DNA of 34,957 nucleotides from Nitrospinota bacterium (lineage in GTDB: Bacteria > Nitrospinota > Nitrospinia > Nitrospinales > VA-1): contig WAHY01000012.1 of the NCBI GenBank assembly GCA_009873635.1, forward strand, positions 2,695 to 37,651. Reading direction: 5' to 3'. The position numbers were made by a program, and so were the translations under genes. Below the pieces are notes generated by a model, which saw nothing but the letters and a program-made list of their open reading frames with translations, had not been told where the DNA came from and searched no databases. Shown here piece by piece: positions 1-6,608 of this stretch. Position 1 is the first letter of the stretch; each line of letters begins with the position of its first letter.

Positions 1-941
1 TCCCAACCCACCCGGTTTAATGATTCACACAAAACATCACGTCTACTTCGGTAGGTTTCCCTGATTTCCTCCACACAATCGCGCGGACCATTCAAGGCAA
101 CAGTAGCCGCAATTTGAATTGGTTGAAACATTCCATAATCCTGATAGCTTTTGATACGCGCAAGAGCATGAATGATTTCAGAGTTTCCCACTGCAAAACC
201 TACCCTCCACCCAGGCATATTATAACTTTTTGACAAGGTAAAAAACTCTATTCCAACATCTTTAGCTCCGGGCACCTGAAGAAAACTGGGAGCCTTATAG
301 CCATCAAAAACAATATCTCCATAGGCAAAATCGTGGATCACAATCAGGTTATGTTCTTTGGCAAAGTCCACAACCTTCTCAAAAAAGTCTATTTCTACTA
401 CCTGAGTGGTTGGGTTATGTGGAAAATTTATAACCATCACCTTGGGCCTTGGCCAGTTCCTCTTGAATGCATCTAACAAGGCATCAAAAAAATCTATATC
501 AGAGCTGAGAGGGACATGAACAACGTCTCCGTTTGCTAAAATAAATGCATAAGTATGTATTGGATAAGTGGGGGTTGGCACCAGAACCGAATCACCTGGA
601 GAGGTGATTGCCAGAGCAAGGTGCGCAATGCCTTCTTTTGATCCTATCGTAGCAATCGCTTCTGAGTGCGGGTCCAGGTCAACATCGTGATTGCGCTTGT
701 ACCAGTCTGTGATAGCAAGGCGTAATTTATATATGCCCTTGGAAACTGAATATCTATGATTCGCTTCCTTCTGCGATGATTCCAGTAATTTATCCACTAT
801 ATGCTTTGGGGTTGCCATATCGGGGTTCCCCAAACCAAAGTCAATAATATCTTCTCCGCGTCGGCGGGCCTCATATTTCAGCTCATTGACGATCCCTAAA
901 ACATAAGGAGGAAGGCGCTCAATTCTGGAAAATTCTCTCAT
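1..941 (-). CDS. alaC: AlaC-type alanine aminotransferase, partial
   Basis: PLP-dependent class I/II aminotransferase, cytosolic. By family it makes alanine from pyruvate with glutamate as amino donor; related enzymes act as LL-diaminopimelate aminotransferases. I translated it from the minus strand: about 313 residues are visible and the C-terminus lies beyond base 1, compared with about 410 for the E. coli family member. Seen: an N-terminus [10 protein letters not shown], a substrate-loop GNPDMATP (residues 39-46), NFPHNPT (172-178), HDFAYGD (203-209) and the PLP-lysine motif [15 protein letters not shown] with K238. Start is ATG at 941; no clear Shine-Dalgarno precedes it. It is transcribed divergently from uppP. 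Nothing visible separates AlaC from a close DapL-like relative except overall resemblance, which is strongest to AlaC. Confidence 0.88.
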   Translation of the reverse strand, partial: MREFSRIERLPPYVLGIVNELKYEARRRGEDIIDFGLGNPDMATPKHIVDKLLESSQKEANHRYSVSKGIYKLRLAITDWYKRNHDVDLDPHSEAIATIGSKEGIAHLALAITSPGDSVLVPTPTYPIHTYAFILANGDVVHVPLSSDIDFFDALLDAFKRNWPRPKVMVINFPHNPTTQVVEIDFFEKVVDFAKEHNLIVIHDFAYGDIVFDGYKAPSFLQVPGAKDVGIEFFTLSKSYNMPGWRVGFAVGNSEIIHALARIKSYQDYGMFQPIQIAATVALNGPRDCVEEIRETYRSRRDVLCESLNRVGW

Positions 942-1008
942 AAATATTCGTCAGGCAAATGCTACAAATCATTTCACAATCACTTATAGCCAGAAAAAGA
1001 AAAATAAA

Positions 1009-1178
1009 GGTGCCTCAAAAAAGGCATAAAGAATTCTTGTTCAATCTGGAATTGTGAGGAGGCAACCCATTATCTTCCGGGGGAATCCGGCTGATGCCCG
1101 CGTAAGATAGCATAATTTATAAAACCCGGCAAACCTAAAGGACTCGTTAAAATAACACTTTGCTCACATGGGTTAGCC
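1009..1178 (+). ncRNA. candidate structured leader or small RNA
   Basis: This lies in the 452-base gap between the divergent alaC and uppP starts. Seen directly: GGTGCCTC (1009-1016) can pair with GAGGCAACC (1059-1067) with one bulged A. GGCAACCCAT (1061-1070) can instead pair with ATGGGTTAGCC (1168-1178), 10 pairs with one bulge. The two stems share bases 1061-1067 and exclude each other. Inside the second lie TATCTT/AAGATA (1071-1076/1104-1109) and a CCGG/CCGG hairpin (1077-1080/1087-1090). Bases 1085-1105 faintly resemble the 3' half of a TPP riboswitch, but its CTGAGA motif is absent. A regulatory RNA is an inference; strand and transcription are unproven. Confidence 0.3.
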
Positions 1179-1193
1179 AATATTTCTTTTTGC

Positions 1194-1223
1194 TTGATTC
1201 AGGCCTTTTACAGGGAGTAGTAT
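1194..1223 (+). promoter_or_regulatory. possible sigma-70 promoter for uppP
   Basis: TTGATT (1194-1199), an 18-base spacer, then TAGTAT (1218-1223). Each hexamer matches consensus at four positions. It would give an untranslated leader of about 165 bases before uppP and would start downstream of the foldable stretch, so that stretch would not be in this transcript. Weak call. Confidence 0.25.
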
Positions 1224-1393
1224 CTCTCTGGATGTTTAAAAATATGTTGTTTTTTAAAATTGAAAGTTTCTTCCAAAACTTGATCTTAAGTTTTGAGGGT
1301 ACTGGTTTTTAGGAAAATTCAACACTTGCGATTTAATGACAGTGCCCGCTCCCGACTGGTATTCCGGCCAGCAACAATTCTCCAAATAAACGA

Positions 1394-2200
1394 ATGGAAT
1401 TTTTCCAGATAACTTTGTTAAGCATTATTCAAGGACTTACTGAGTTCCTGCCAATTTCGAGTTCAGGCCACCTGATTTTAACACCCATAATATTTAACTT
1501 TGCTGACCAGGGGCTGGCTCTTGATGCAATTTTGCATTTGGGCACTCTTCTGGCAATTATCGTCTACTTTCGTAAAGACCTGACTGATCTTATGAAGGGA
1601 CTGTTTGACCCCACAGGCTCTCCGGAAACCCACCACCTGGCACGTTGTATTATCCTTGCATCGATTCCAGCGGGACTTGCAGGATTGTTTGGGGCGGAAT
1701 GGATTGAAGCTAACCTAAGAAGCCCCACTTTTGTTGGATTCAATCTTTTATTCTGGTCAATAATATTTCTGATAGCAGACCGATATGGCACGAGTAACTC
1801 AAAATCTAATACTGAACTGAACCAATTAGGTTTGCGACAAATAATGTTTATTGGATGTGCTCAGGCTGTCGCCCTGTTTCCAGGAACGTCACGATCCGGA
1901 ATCACAATTGTTGCTGGTCTTTTCACCAATCTTTCACACACTTCAGCAACCCGGTTTTCTTTCTTATTGGGCACACCTATAATTTTCGCGGCAGGAATGC
2001 ACAAATTGATGCAATTCAGTATGAACCCGAACTCAGAACAGACCTATTCCCATATACATCTGGCAACCGGAATGGGTATAAGCTTTATAGTAGGGTTGTT
2101 GGCGATTAAACTTCTTCTAAAAGTTGTTGCAAGAGCTGGGCTCATGCCATTTATCATTTACAGACTGGCGCTTGCAAGTGGAATTCTTCTATATTATTGA
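1394..2200 (+). CDS. uppP: Undecaprenyl-diphosphatase UppP/BacA
   Basis: Integral membrane phosphatase that hydrolyses undecaprenyl diphosphate to the monophosphate, recycling the lipid carrier for peptidoglycan and O-antigen synthesis. Overexpression of family members confers bacitracin resistance. Its 268 residues match the family length. Motif 1 is QGLTEFLPISSSGH (residues 13-26, with E17 and H26). Motif 2 is PGTSRSG (163-169). Multiple hydrophobic segments span the protein. The ATG at 1394 is the first in frame and places motif 1 at the usual distance from the N-terminus; there is no strong ribosome-binding site. It is a single-gene unit, divergent from alaC and convergent with the secreted protein gene. 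Confidence 0.95.
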   Translation: MEFFQITLLSIIQGLTEFLPISSSGHLILTPIIFNFADQGLALDAILHLGTLLAIIVYFRKDLTDLMKGLFDPTGSPETHHLARCIILASIPAGLAGLFGAEWIEANLRSPTFVGFNLLFWSIIFLIADRYGTSNSKSNTELNQLGLRQIMFIGCAQAVALFPGTSRSGITIVAGLFTNLSHTSATRFSFLLGTPIIFAAGMHKLMQFSMNPNSEQTYSHIHLATGMGISFIVGLLAIKLLLKVVARAGLMPFIIYRLALASGILLYY

Positions 2201-2218
2201 GAACTGGAAAGCATAAAA

Positions 2219-2248
2219 AAAGCCGACCTGAAAAATCAGGCCGGCTTT
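2219..2248 (-). terminator. bidirectional terminator, stronger for minus strand
   Basis: AAAGCCG-A-CCTGA (2219-2231) pairs with TCAGG-C-CGGCTTT (2236-2248): 12 pairs with one A-C mismatch around an AAAA loop. Read on the minus strand, the stem is followed by a run of T residues (the A run at 2215-2221), giving a classic intrinsic terminator for the 2269-2697 gene. Read on the plus strand, only CTTTAACC follows, so termination of uppP is probably weaker. Confidence 0.85.
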
Positions 2249-2268
2249 AACCTTAAAACTGTCAGGAA

Positions 2269-2697
2269 TTAACCACAGCTTACGCTGAGATTGGTTGTTC
2301 CGGTATTCGTGATTCTAACTTCGCCACTGATGTCCCCAATAGAGTCACCACGGCTGAATTCTGGTTGTGATGACAGTACTACTTTTTTAGCTCCCATTGA
2401 ATGCTTACTGGACATATGTACCTTTGCGTTGCCTGCAGCTCCGCCGCCGTTACCAGGAAAACCGTTATTCGCATTCGGGCTCAAACTAATAGGTACTGTC
2501 GTGAAATTTGAAGACTTCCATATAGAAGCATTTCCTTCACCACGATCAATATCCCCACCACCAGTGTTTTCTAGTGTGATGGACTTAGCATTATTACACT
2601 TAGCTGTTTGACCTGGTGCTAAGTCCGCCGCGAATGCAGTACTTGTTAGACAAAAAGAAGCAACAGTAACAATTAAAACCATAGCGAGTTTCTTCAT
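2269..2697 (-). CDS. small secreted protein of unknown function
   Basis: Predicted 142-residue exported protein; I do not recognise the family. A clear Sec signal peptide is visible: a KK N-region, a hydrophobic core to about residue 20 and an AFA|AD cleavage site after residue 23. The mature part of about 119 residues is rich in Gly, Asn, Ser and Thr, with a glycine-rich stretch (GNGGGAAGN) in the middle. It has only two cysteines, C34 near the mature N-terminus and C141 next to last, so a single end-to-end disulfide is plausible. Alternating polar and hydrophobic residues suggest a beta-sandwich fold (inference). Ribosome-binding site GGGAGGA precedes the ATG. A strong terminator follows it, so it is probably monocistronic. 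Confidence 0.8.
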   Translation of the reverse strand: MKKLAMVLIVTVASFCLTSTAFAADLAPGQTAKCNNAKSITLENTGGGDIDRGEGNASIWKSSNFTTVPISLSPNANNGFPGNGGGAAGNAKVHMSSKHSMGAKKVVLSSQPEFSRGDSIGDISGEVRITNTGTTNLSVSCG

Positions 2698-3079
2698 TGT
2701 AAATCCTCCCTTACCCTAGTTAACAAACGTTTACCTACTAAATATTCTAAATGAGGCAAATTCCTTAAGGAACCAGCCCCCTCCCGATTTAGAACAAAAA
2801 TAATTTTCAAAGAACATTTGGAACCGCCAGAAAACCCGAAAAGTAGGACAAATTCTACTCAATGAAGATCGACTGCCGGTTTTCATCAGAAGTATACTTA
2901 TGCTTTAAACCATGTCAATCTTTATTTCCCAAATCCGCAATAAACCATTTAAATACAATAATATATAATCACACCCAATATAGTACCAAAAAAACAGATC
3001 GGCAATAGTTCTTATGCAAATATAGGAATATATCCTATATAAACAAACAATAAAGCCTGATTCCCGGGATGTTTTCCAG
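2698..3079. other. gap with palindromes upstream of secreted gene
   Basis: No convincing gene is present in these 382 bases. An open frame on the minus strand (2905-3099) overlaps the 3' end of the uridylyltransferase and has no ribosome-binding site or domain. The right part is very AT-rich. Closer to the secreted-protein gene are two perfect palindromes, TTCCTTAAGGAA (2761-2772) and AAACGTTT (in the 2725-2735 area). They could be operators around a minus-strand promoter with TAGAAT as -10. No factor can be named. Confidence 0.4.
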
Positions 3080-4447
3080 TCAGTCCTGGCGACTTTCATT
3101 GGCTAAATGCTCGCCTTCAGAAATTATCAACTCCTCCCTCATACCCTTTAAATGAACCTTACCCTTTAGAGAAGATGTTCCTTTAAATCGTACGCTGCCA
3201 TCAATCTTCAACTCCTCTAATTCAATCAGGTCAGGGATAACGGGAAAACAGTTTTGAAAGTTTTCTAATTTCTGCAACTTGTCACCTAATTCAACCAAAG
3301 GCAATGAAGCGGACTTCCTTTGAGAGTTCCTAACCAGCCTGCCATTATTCAAACCAAAAAGATTAGATTGAACCAACAATAAATCATCTGTCTTTTTTAC
3401 CGGTAAAAAACGTTCACGGGAAACCACGAGACCCACGGAACCTTCAAAACATTCCAAAGCAGATCCTATAGCAGTTTCAAGCTGTATAACAGGTACACCA
3501 TCAACATTTTTCCTGTTAACCAGAACGCTCAAATCCAGCGGCCCCTCGTCCAGCCTTTCGCTCAATGCCACCAGGTTTATCCAGATGTTATTTGTATTAA
3601 AAACCTTGAACTTACTCTGGTCACAAAATTCATCAACCTTGTCATCAGGAACCCGGGCGATCTCCAACAATTTAAGTTTGCCACCCTGCTGATAAAGAGT
3701 TCCTCCCTTAACATCTGCTGGAGTTTTGGCAGTCATTTCAATCAGGAAAGGGGTATTTTTTTCTAACATATAATTGAGGATAACAGGATCCACCACGGCC
3801 CCGAGGTTGTCTGCATTTGAAATAAAGAGAATTTCCTTGCCATCATTTATCAGCTTTTGCAGAATGCCCTGCTGCAAAACACAATTATAAAAATCACCAT
3901 GTCCGGGCGGATAATAGGCCTGATCTCCAAATATGTTCTCAGCAAGCGGACTCAAACTATCTGAATGCAAGCGAGGAAATTTATTCTGTTGAAAACCGAT
4001 TATTTCTGAAGAAACGTTTAGAGATGTCAAATGTTCCCGGGTTTTTTCATGCGTGTAAAAACTGTTCATCAACAGCAGAGGAATGTTTTGATTCCATTCA
4101 TGATTCAGACAATCAATTTGTTCCACGATCAGATCTAAAAATGTTTTATTTTTCCTTACCTCAATCAGTGACTTTGGCCCCACACAGCCCATGCTGGTCC
4201 CCAATCCGCCATTAAGCTTGCCAACTACAAGCTTAGATAAATGACTAGCGGTCTGATTGTTATCAGGAGATGGGAGGCTGGAAAAATCCAGTAGACTCTT
4301 GGAATCCGGAGTCATTATTGTGCTCCAGTTTTCTACCTTGGAAGGTCCTTTGCGGAACTGGCCAATCATCTTCCAAAAAATATCCAGTTCAATACCTGAA
4401 AGAGAGTTACCAAGCTCTTTCCATAGAGAATCTTTATCATCATTCAT
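3080..4447 (-). CDS. UTP-glucose-1-phosphate uridylyltransferase, eukaryote-type
   Basis: UDPGP-family nucleotidyltransferase (455 residues), forming UDP-glucose and pyrophosphate from UTP and glucose-1-phosphate in the cytosol. UDP-glucose feeds LPS sugars, exopolysaccharide or glycogen/trehalose metabolism. Seen: the nucleotide-binding loop KLNGGLGTSMGCVGPKS at residues 77-93, far closer to eukaryotic UGP2 than to bacterial GalU. Also seen are an acceptor-site stretch GHGDFY, a YYPPGHGD segment and an NADNLGA motif in the middle. The C-terminal part (KGTSSLKGKVHLKG) looks like the left-handed beta-helix end of the family. ATG at 4447 gives the normal N-terminal helix. It is divergent from the 4522 gene with 74 bases between starts. 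A UDP-N-acetylhexosamine specificity cannot be excluded from sequence alone. Confidence 0.88.
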   Translation of the reverse strand: MNDDKDSLWKELGNSLSGIELDIFWKMIGQFRKGPSKVENWSTIMTPDSKSLLDFSSLPSPDNNQTASHLSKLVVGKLNGGLGTSMGCVGPKSLIEVRKNKTFLDLIVEQIDCLNHEWNQNIPLLLMNSFYTHEKTREHLTSLNVSSEIIGFQQNKFPRLHSDSLSPLAENIFGDQAYYPPGHGDFYNCVLQQGILQKLINDGKEILFISNADNLGAVVDPVILNYMLEKNTPFLIEMTAKTPADVKGGTLYQQGGKLKLLEIARVPDDKVDEFCDQSKFKVFNTNNIWINLVALSERLDEGPLDLSVLVNRKNVDGVPVIQLETAIGSALECFEGSVGLVVSRERFLPVKKTDDLLLVQSNLFGLNNGRLVRNSQRKSASLPLVELGDKLQKLENFQNCFPVIPDLIELEELKIDGSVRFKGTSSLKGKVHLKGMREELIISEGEHLANESRQD

Positions 4448-4521
4448 AAAAAAACCCCAAAACTGATTTTTCGTGACAAACCTGTATGGAATTGCTTTAC
4501 TAGCTTTTTTTAAGGCCTGTT

Positions 4522-5118
4522 ATGCTCGTATTCAAAAAAAATATCTACGCGACCACTCAATCCAATCACCCCGAAAATGATGTTCAGCACAAACTGAATC
4601 CGCGTGAATTTATTTTCAAATCACTCACCACTGACCGGGAAATATTTTACGGGCTGCAAAAACTCCCTCAACTCGAAAGTCGCGAACGTTTCAAAACCTT
4701 ATTCCCTCATGTTTCACAATTTGGATCCATTTTACACGTCAACACATTTTCCCGGTCACTCCTGGAAGGACTGGTTGATAAATATAACTGGTATGGCATG
4801 AACGCGTATCATATGACATATCTTTTTGACAGTCTGCATGGCACTTTTGAGGATTATAGCTACTCTGAGACAGCACAACGAATAGAGTTATTCCCTGAAC
4901 TTCATGGTGAAGGGATAGATTTCGACCAATTTCTCGAAAATTATTTTTTTGGCACTGCGTTTTTAATGGCCCCTGATCGTTTCAACAACATGTCTCCCGA
5001 AGAAAAAAAAAGCCTGAAACTTACCGACCCATGCTTATTTGGGGTGATTAACAGATTAATTCCTACCGAGGAAGAGATTAAGCTCAAGATAAGTCCTAAC
5101 CCTCCATACGCCCATTAA
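4522..5118 (+). CDS. unknown protein, paralog A
   Basis: A 198-residue cytosolic-looking protein with no signal peptide or membrane segment; I do not recognise the family. It is clearly paralogous to the 5853-6461 product. Shared blocks in the same order: an N-terminus MLVFK(K/N)NIY, FPH/YPH (about residue 62), an MNxYHxxxLxD segment (about 94-103), a PELxG motif (about 130), NYFFxTxFLxxPDxFNxxxxEEK (about 139-162) and LFxVINxLxPTxEE near the C-terminus. The protein is rich in Phe, Tyr and His and looks globular and helical. ATG start is preceded by AAGG at suitable spacing and supported by the N-terminus conserved with the paralog. A glutathione peroxidase gene on the other strand separates the two copies. 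Function unknown. Confidence 0.75.
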   Translation: MLVFKKNIYATTQSNHPENDVQHKLNPREFIFKSLTTDREIFYGLQKLPQLESRERFKTLFPHVSQFGSILHVNTFSRSLLEGLVDKYNWYGMNAYHMTYLFDSLHGTFEDYSYSETAQRIELFPELHGEGIDFDQFLENYFFGTAFLMAPDRFNNMSPEEKKSLKLTDPCLFGVINRLIPTEEEIKLKISPNPPYAH

Positions 5119-5142
5119 CCTGACTTTTATCAGCAATAAATA

Positions 5143-5745
5143 CTATTTCCTTAATTCGTCTTCCAGCTTAAGTGTGAGTAATTTGGAATCTGGAGAAACC
5201 TCACTCAAAAAGCTGGCCACGGGGGCACCATCCCTTCCAATTAAAAATTTATGGAAATTCCATTGCGCTTCATTTCTTTCTGGCACCCATTTTCCTTTCA
5301 ACCTGTATAAAATCCATTTTACCCATCCAAAAATAGTTGATTGATACCCACCTGAGCCTTGATGCTTTAAATCACAATCATATAAATATTGATAAAGGTC
5401 AATCTTTTGGGGGCCCAGAACAGACACCTTACTGAACAGGTCGAAAGACACCTTGTATTTATTCATACAAAAAGCCTTAATTTCTTCATCGACACCCGGT
5501 TCCTGTGCCGCAAAATCATTACTTGGAAAAGCCAGAATACTCAAGCCCTGGTCACGGTATTGTTCATAAAGCTTTTGCAAACCTGAATATTGTGACGTAA
5601 ACCCACATTTTGAGGCCACATTAACGATTAAAAGAACTCTCCCCTGATATTCTGAAAGTCTAATTACATCGCCAGAAATGGATTGCGCCTCAAAGCAATA
5701 GATATTTTTTGCAACTGATCTCAATTTATTTTTATAGGAGGACAA
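5143..5745 (-). CDS. glutathione peroxidase family thiol peroxidase
   Basis: Thioredoxin-fold peroxidase reducing H2O2 and organic or lipid hydroperoxides with glutathione or thioredoxin as reductant. Of its 200 residues, the core is family-typical: NVASKCGFT with peroxidatic C47, the FPSNDF loop (73-78) followed by QEPG, and WNFHKFL with W162 and N163. The usual FPCNQF loop is changed: the loop cysteine that often resolves the peroxidatic cysteine is Ser75, and Asp77 sits where the catalytic Gln is expected. C93 and C124 remain as possible resolving partners. There is no signal peptide, so it is cytosolic. It lies between, and opposite to, the two paralogous unknown genes. Its start region abuts the promoter of the downstream paralog. 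Confidence 0.9.
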   Translation of the reverse strand: MSSYKNKLRSVAKNIYCFEAQSISGDVIRLSEYQGRVLLIVNVASKCGFTSQYSGLQKLYEQYRDQGLSILAFPSNDFAAQEPGVDEEIKAFCMNKYKVSFDLFSKVSVLGPQKIDLYQYLYDCDLKHQGSGGYQSTIFGWVKWILYRLKGKWVPERNEAQWNFHKFLIGRDGAPVASFLSEVSPDSKLLTLKLEDELRK

Positions 5746-5748
5746 GGG

Positions 5749-5778
5749 TCGAATTGAATCCCAAAATTCAGGTATAAT
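5749..5778 (+). promoter_or_regulatory. possible promoter for paralog B
   Basis: A consensus -10 TATAAT (5773-5778) lies 18 bases after a TCGAAT -35-like hexamer (5749-5754). Transcription would begin near 5785, about 70 bases before the 5853 start. The element begins directly beside the divergent peroxidase start. Confidence 0.4.
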
Positions 5779-5852
5779 AATTGTAATAATACACTAAAGG
5801 AACACTGTAAAATATAGCAGCTTAGAAATAAACCAATACCATTATTTTTTAC

Positions 5853-6461
5853 ATGCTTGTCTTCAAAAACAATATTTATGATACTTCATCACCCGGAAAA
5901 CTGGTTCCCAGTACCGACTCAGATTACAATGCCAGCTTTGATCCACTCCATTTCATTGAAGTTGCACTTGATCAGGAAGATGAAGTTCTATCTTTTATTG
6001 AACGCCAACCCAGAGAATACTGGATAGAAGACTTCCTGCAGTTCTACCCCCACGCTGGAAGAATGAACTCTTTACACGCGCTAAAAGAGCTTCTTAATAT
6101 ATTGATGTCTGGGTTAAACAAAACTGCATGTTGGCAGCATATGAATACATATCATTTTTGTTTTTTATATGACGTTCTGGTGCGGTTTTCTTTTAACTAC
6201 AACCACGATAATTTACAGGAGAAATTATCCTATCTTCCAGAGTTAAAAGGGAAGGATGTATATCTTGGTAACTTTGTAAACAATTATTTTTTTAACACAC
6301 ACTTTCTTACTGACCCCGATCATTTCAACTCCCTGGAGAAAGAAGAGAAATCAAGCTATGACTGCCCTCACCTGTTTAGCGTGATCAACGGCCTCAGCCC
6401 CACACGCGAAGAAATGGCATTAAAAGAGTCCCAAGACTACCCTTATACAATTTTTGTTTAA
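5853..6461 (+). CDS. unknown protein, paralog B
   Basis: A 202-residue soluble-looking protein paralogous to the 4522-5118 product; the family is not recognised. The conserved blocks are MLVFKNNIY at the N-terminus, FYPHAG, HMNTYHFCFLYD, LPELKGKDV, NYFFNTHFLTDPDHFN with EEK, and LFSVINGLSPTREE. The middle third (about residues 35-90) has diverged most, and the paralogs match best in the C-terminal half. No catalytic motif stands out, though conserved His, Tyr and Asp in the YHxxxLxD and PDxFN blocks could form a site. There is no Shine-Dalgarno before the ATG, but the start is fixed by the shared N-terminus. It probably has its own promoter. Function unknown. Confidence 0.75.
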   Translation: MLVFKNNIYDTSSPGKLVPSTDSDYNASFDPLHFIEVALDQEDEVLSFIERQPREYWIEDFLQFYPHAGRMNSLHALKELLNILMSGLNKTACWQHMNTYHFCFLYDVLVRFSFNYNHDNLQEKLSYLPELKGKDVYLGNFVNNYFFNTHFLTDPDHFNSLEKEEKSSYDCPHLFSVINGLSPTREEMALKESQDYPYTIFV

Positions 6462-6535
6462 TCTTTATCTTCAATTTAATATAAAAAACAACATTAAAGT
6501 TATCGAAATATAACAACGACCGGTCTTCGAGTTAA

Positions 6536-6564
6536 TTGTGTAAAAGTTTATATGTGGATAGAAT
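6536..6564 (+). promoter_or_regulatory. promoter for the nnr operon
   Basis: TTGTGT (6536-6541), a 17-base spacer and TAGAAT (6559-6564). Initiation would fall near 6571, leaving a leader of about 38 bases before the TTG start of nnr. A TATAAT-like string a little downstream is an alternative -10. Confidence 0.45.
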
Positions 6565-6608
6565 TAAAATATAATTATATTTTTTAAGCTTGATAAAGGA
6601 GAAACATA

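Noticed and set aside
1075-1110. TPP riboswitch
   Set aside because: ATCCGG-N3-ATGCCCGCGTA resembles the P4/P5 side of the aptamer, but the invariant CTGAGA element is missing and neither flanking gene is a thiamine gene.
2905-3099. 64-residue minus-strand protein
   Set aside because: It overlaps the end of the uridylyltransferase gene in another frame, has no ribosome-binding site and its composition reflects AT-rich noncoding DNA.
5746-5852. Upstream start for paralog B
   Set aside because: No in-frame start with a ribosome-binding site exists, and the MLVFKxNIY start is shared with paralog A.
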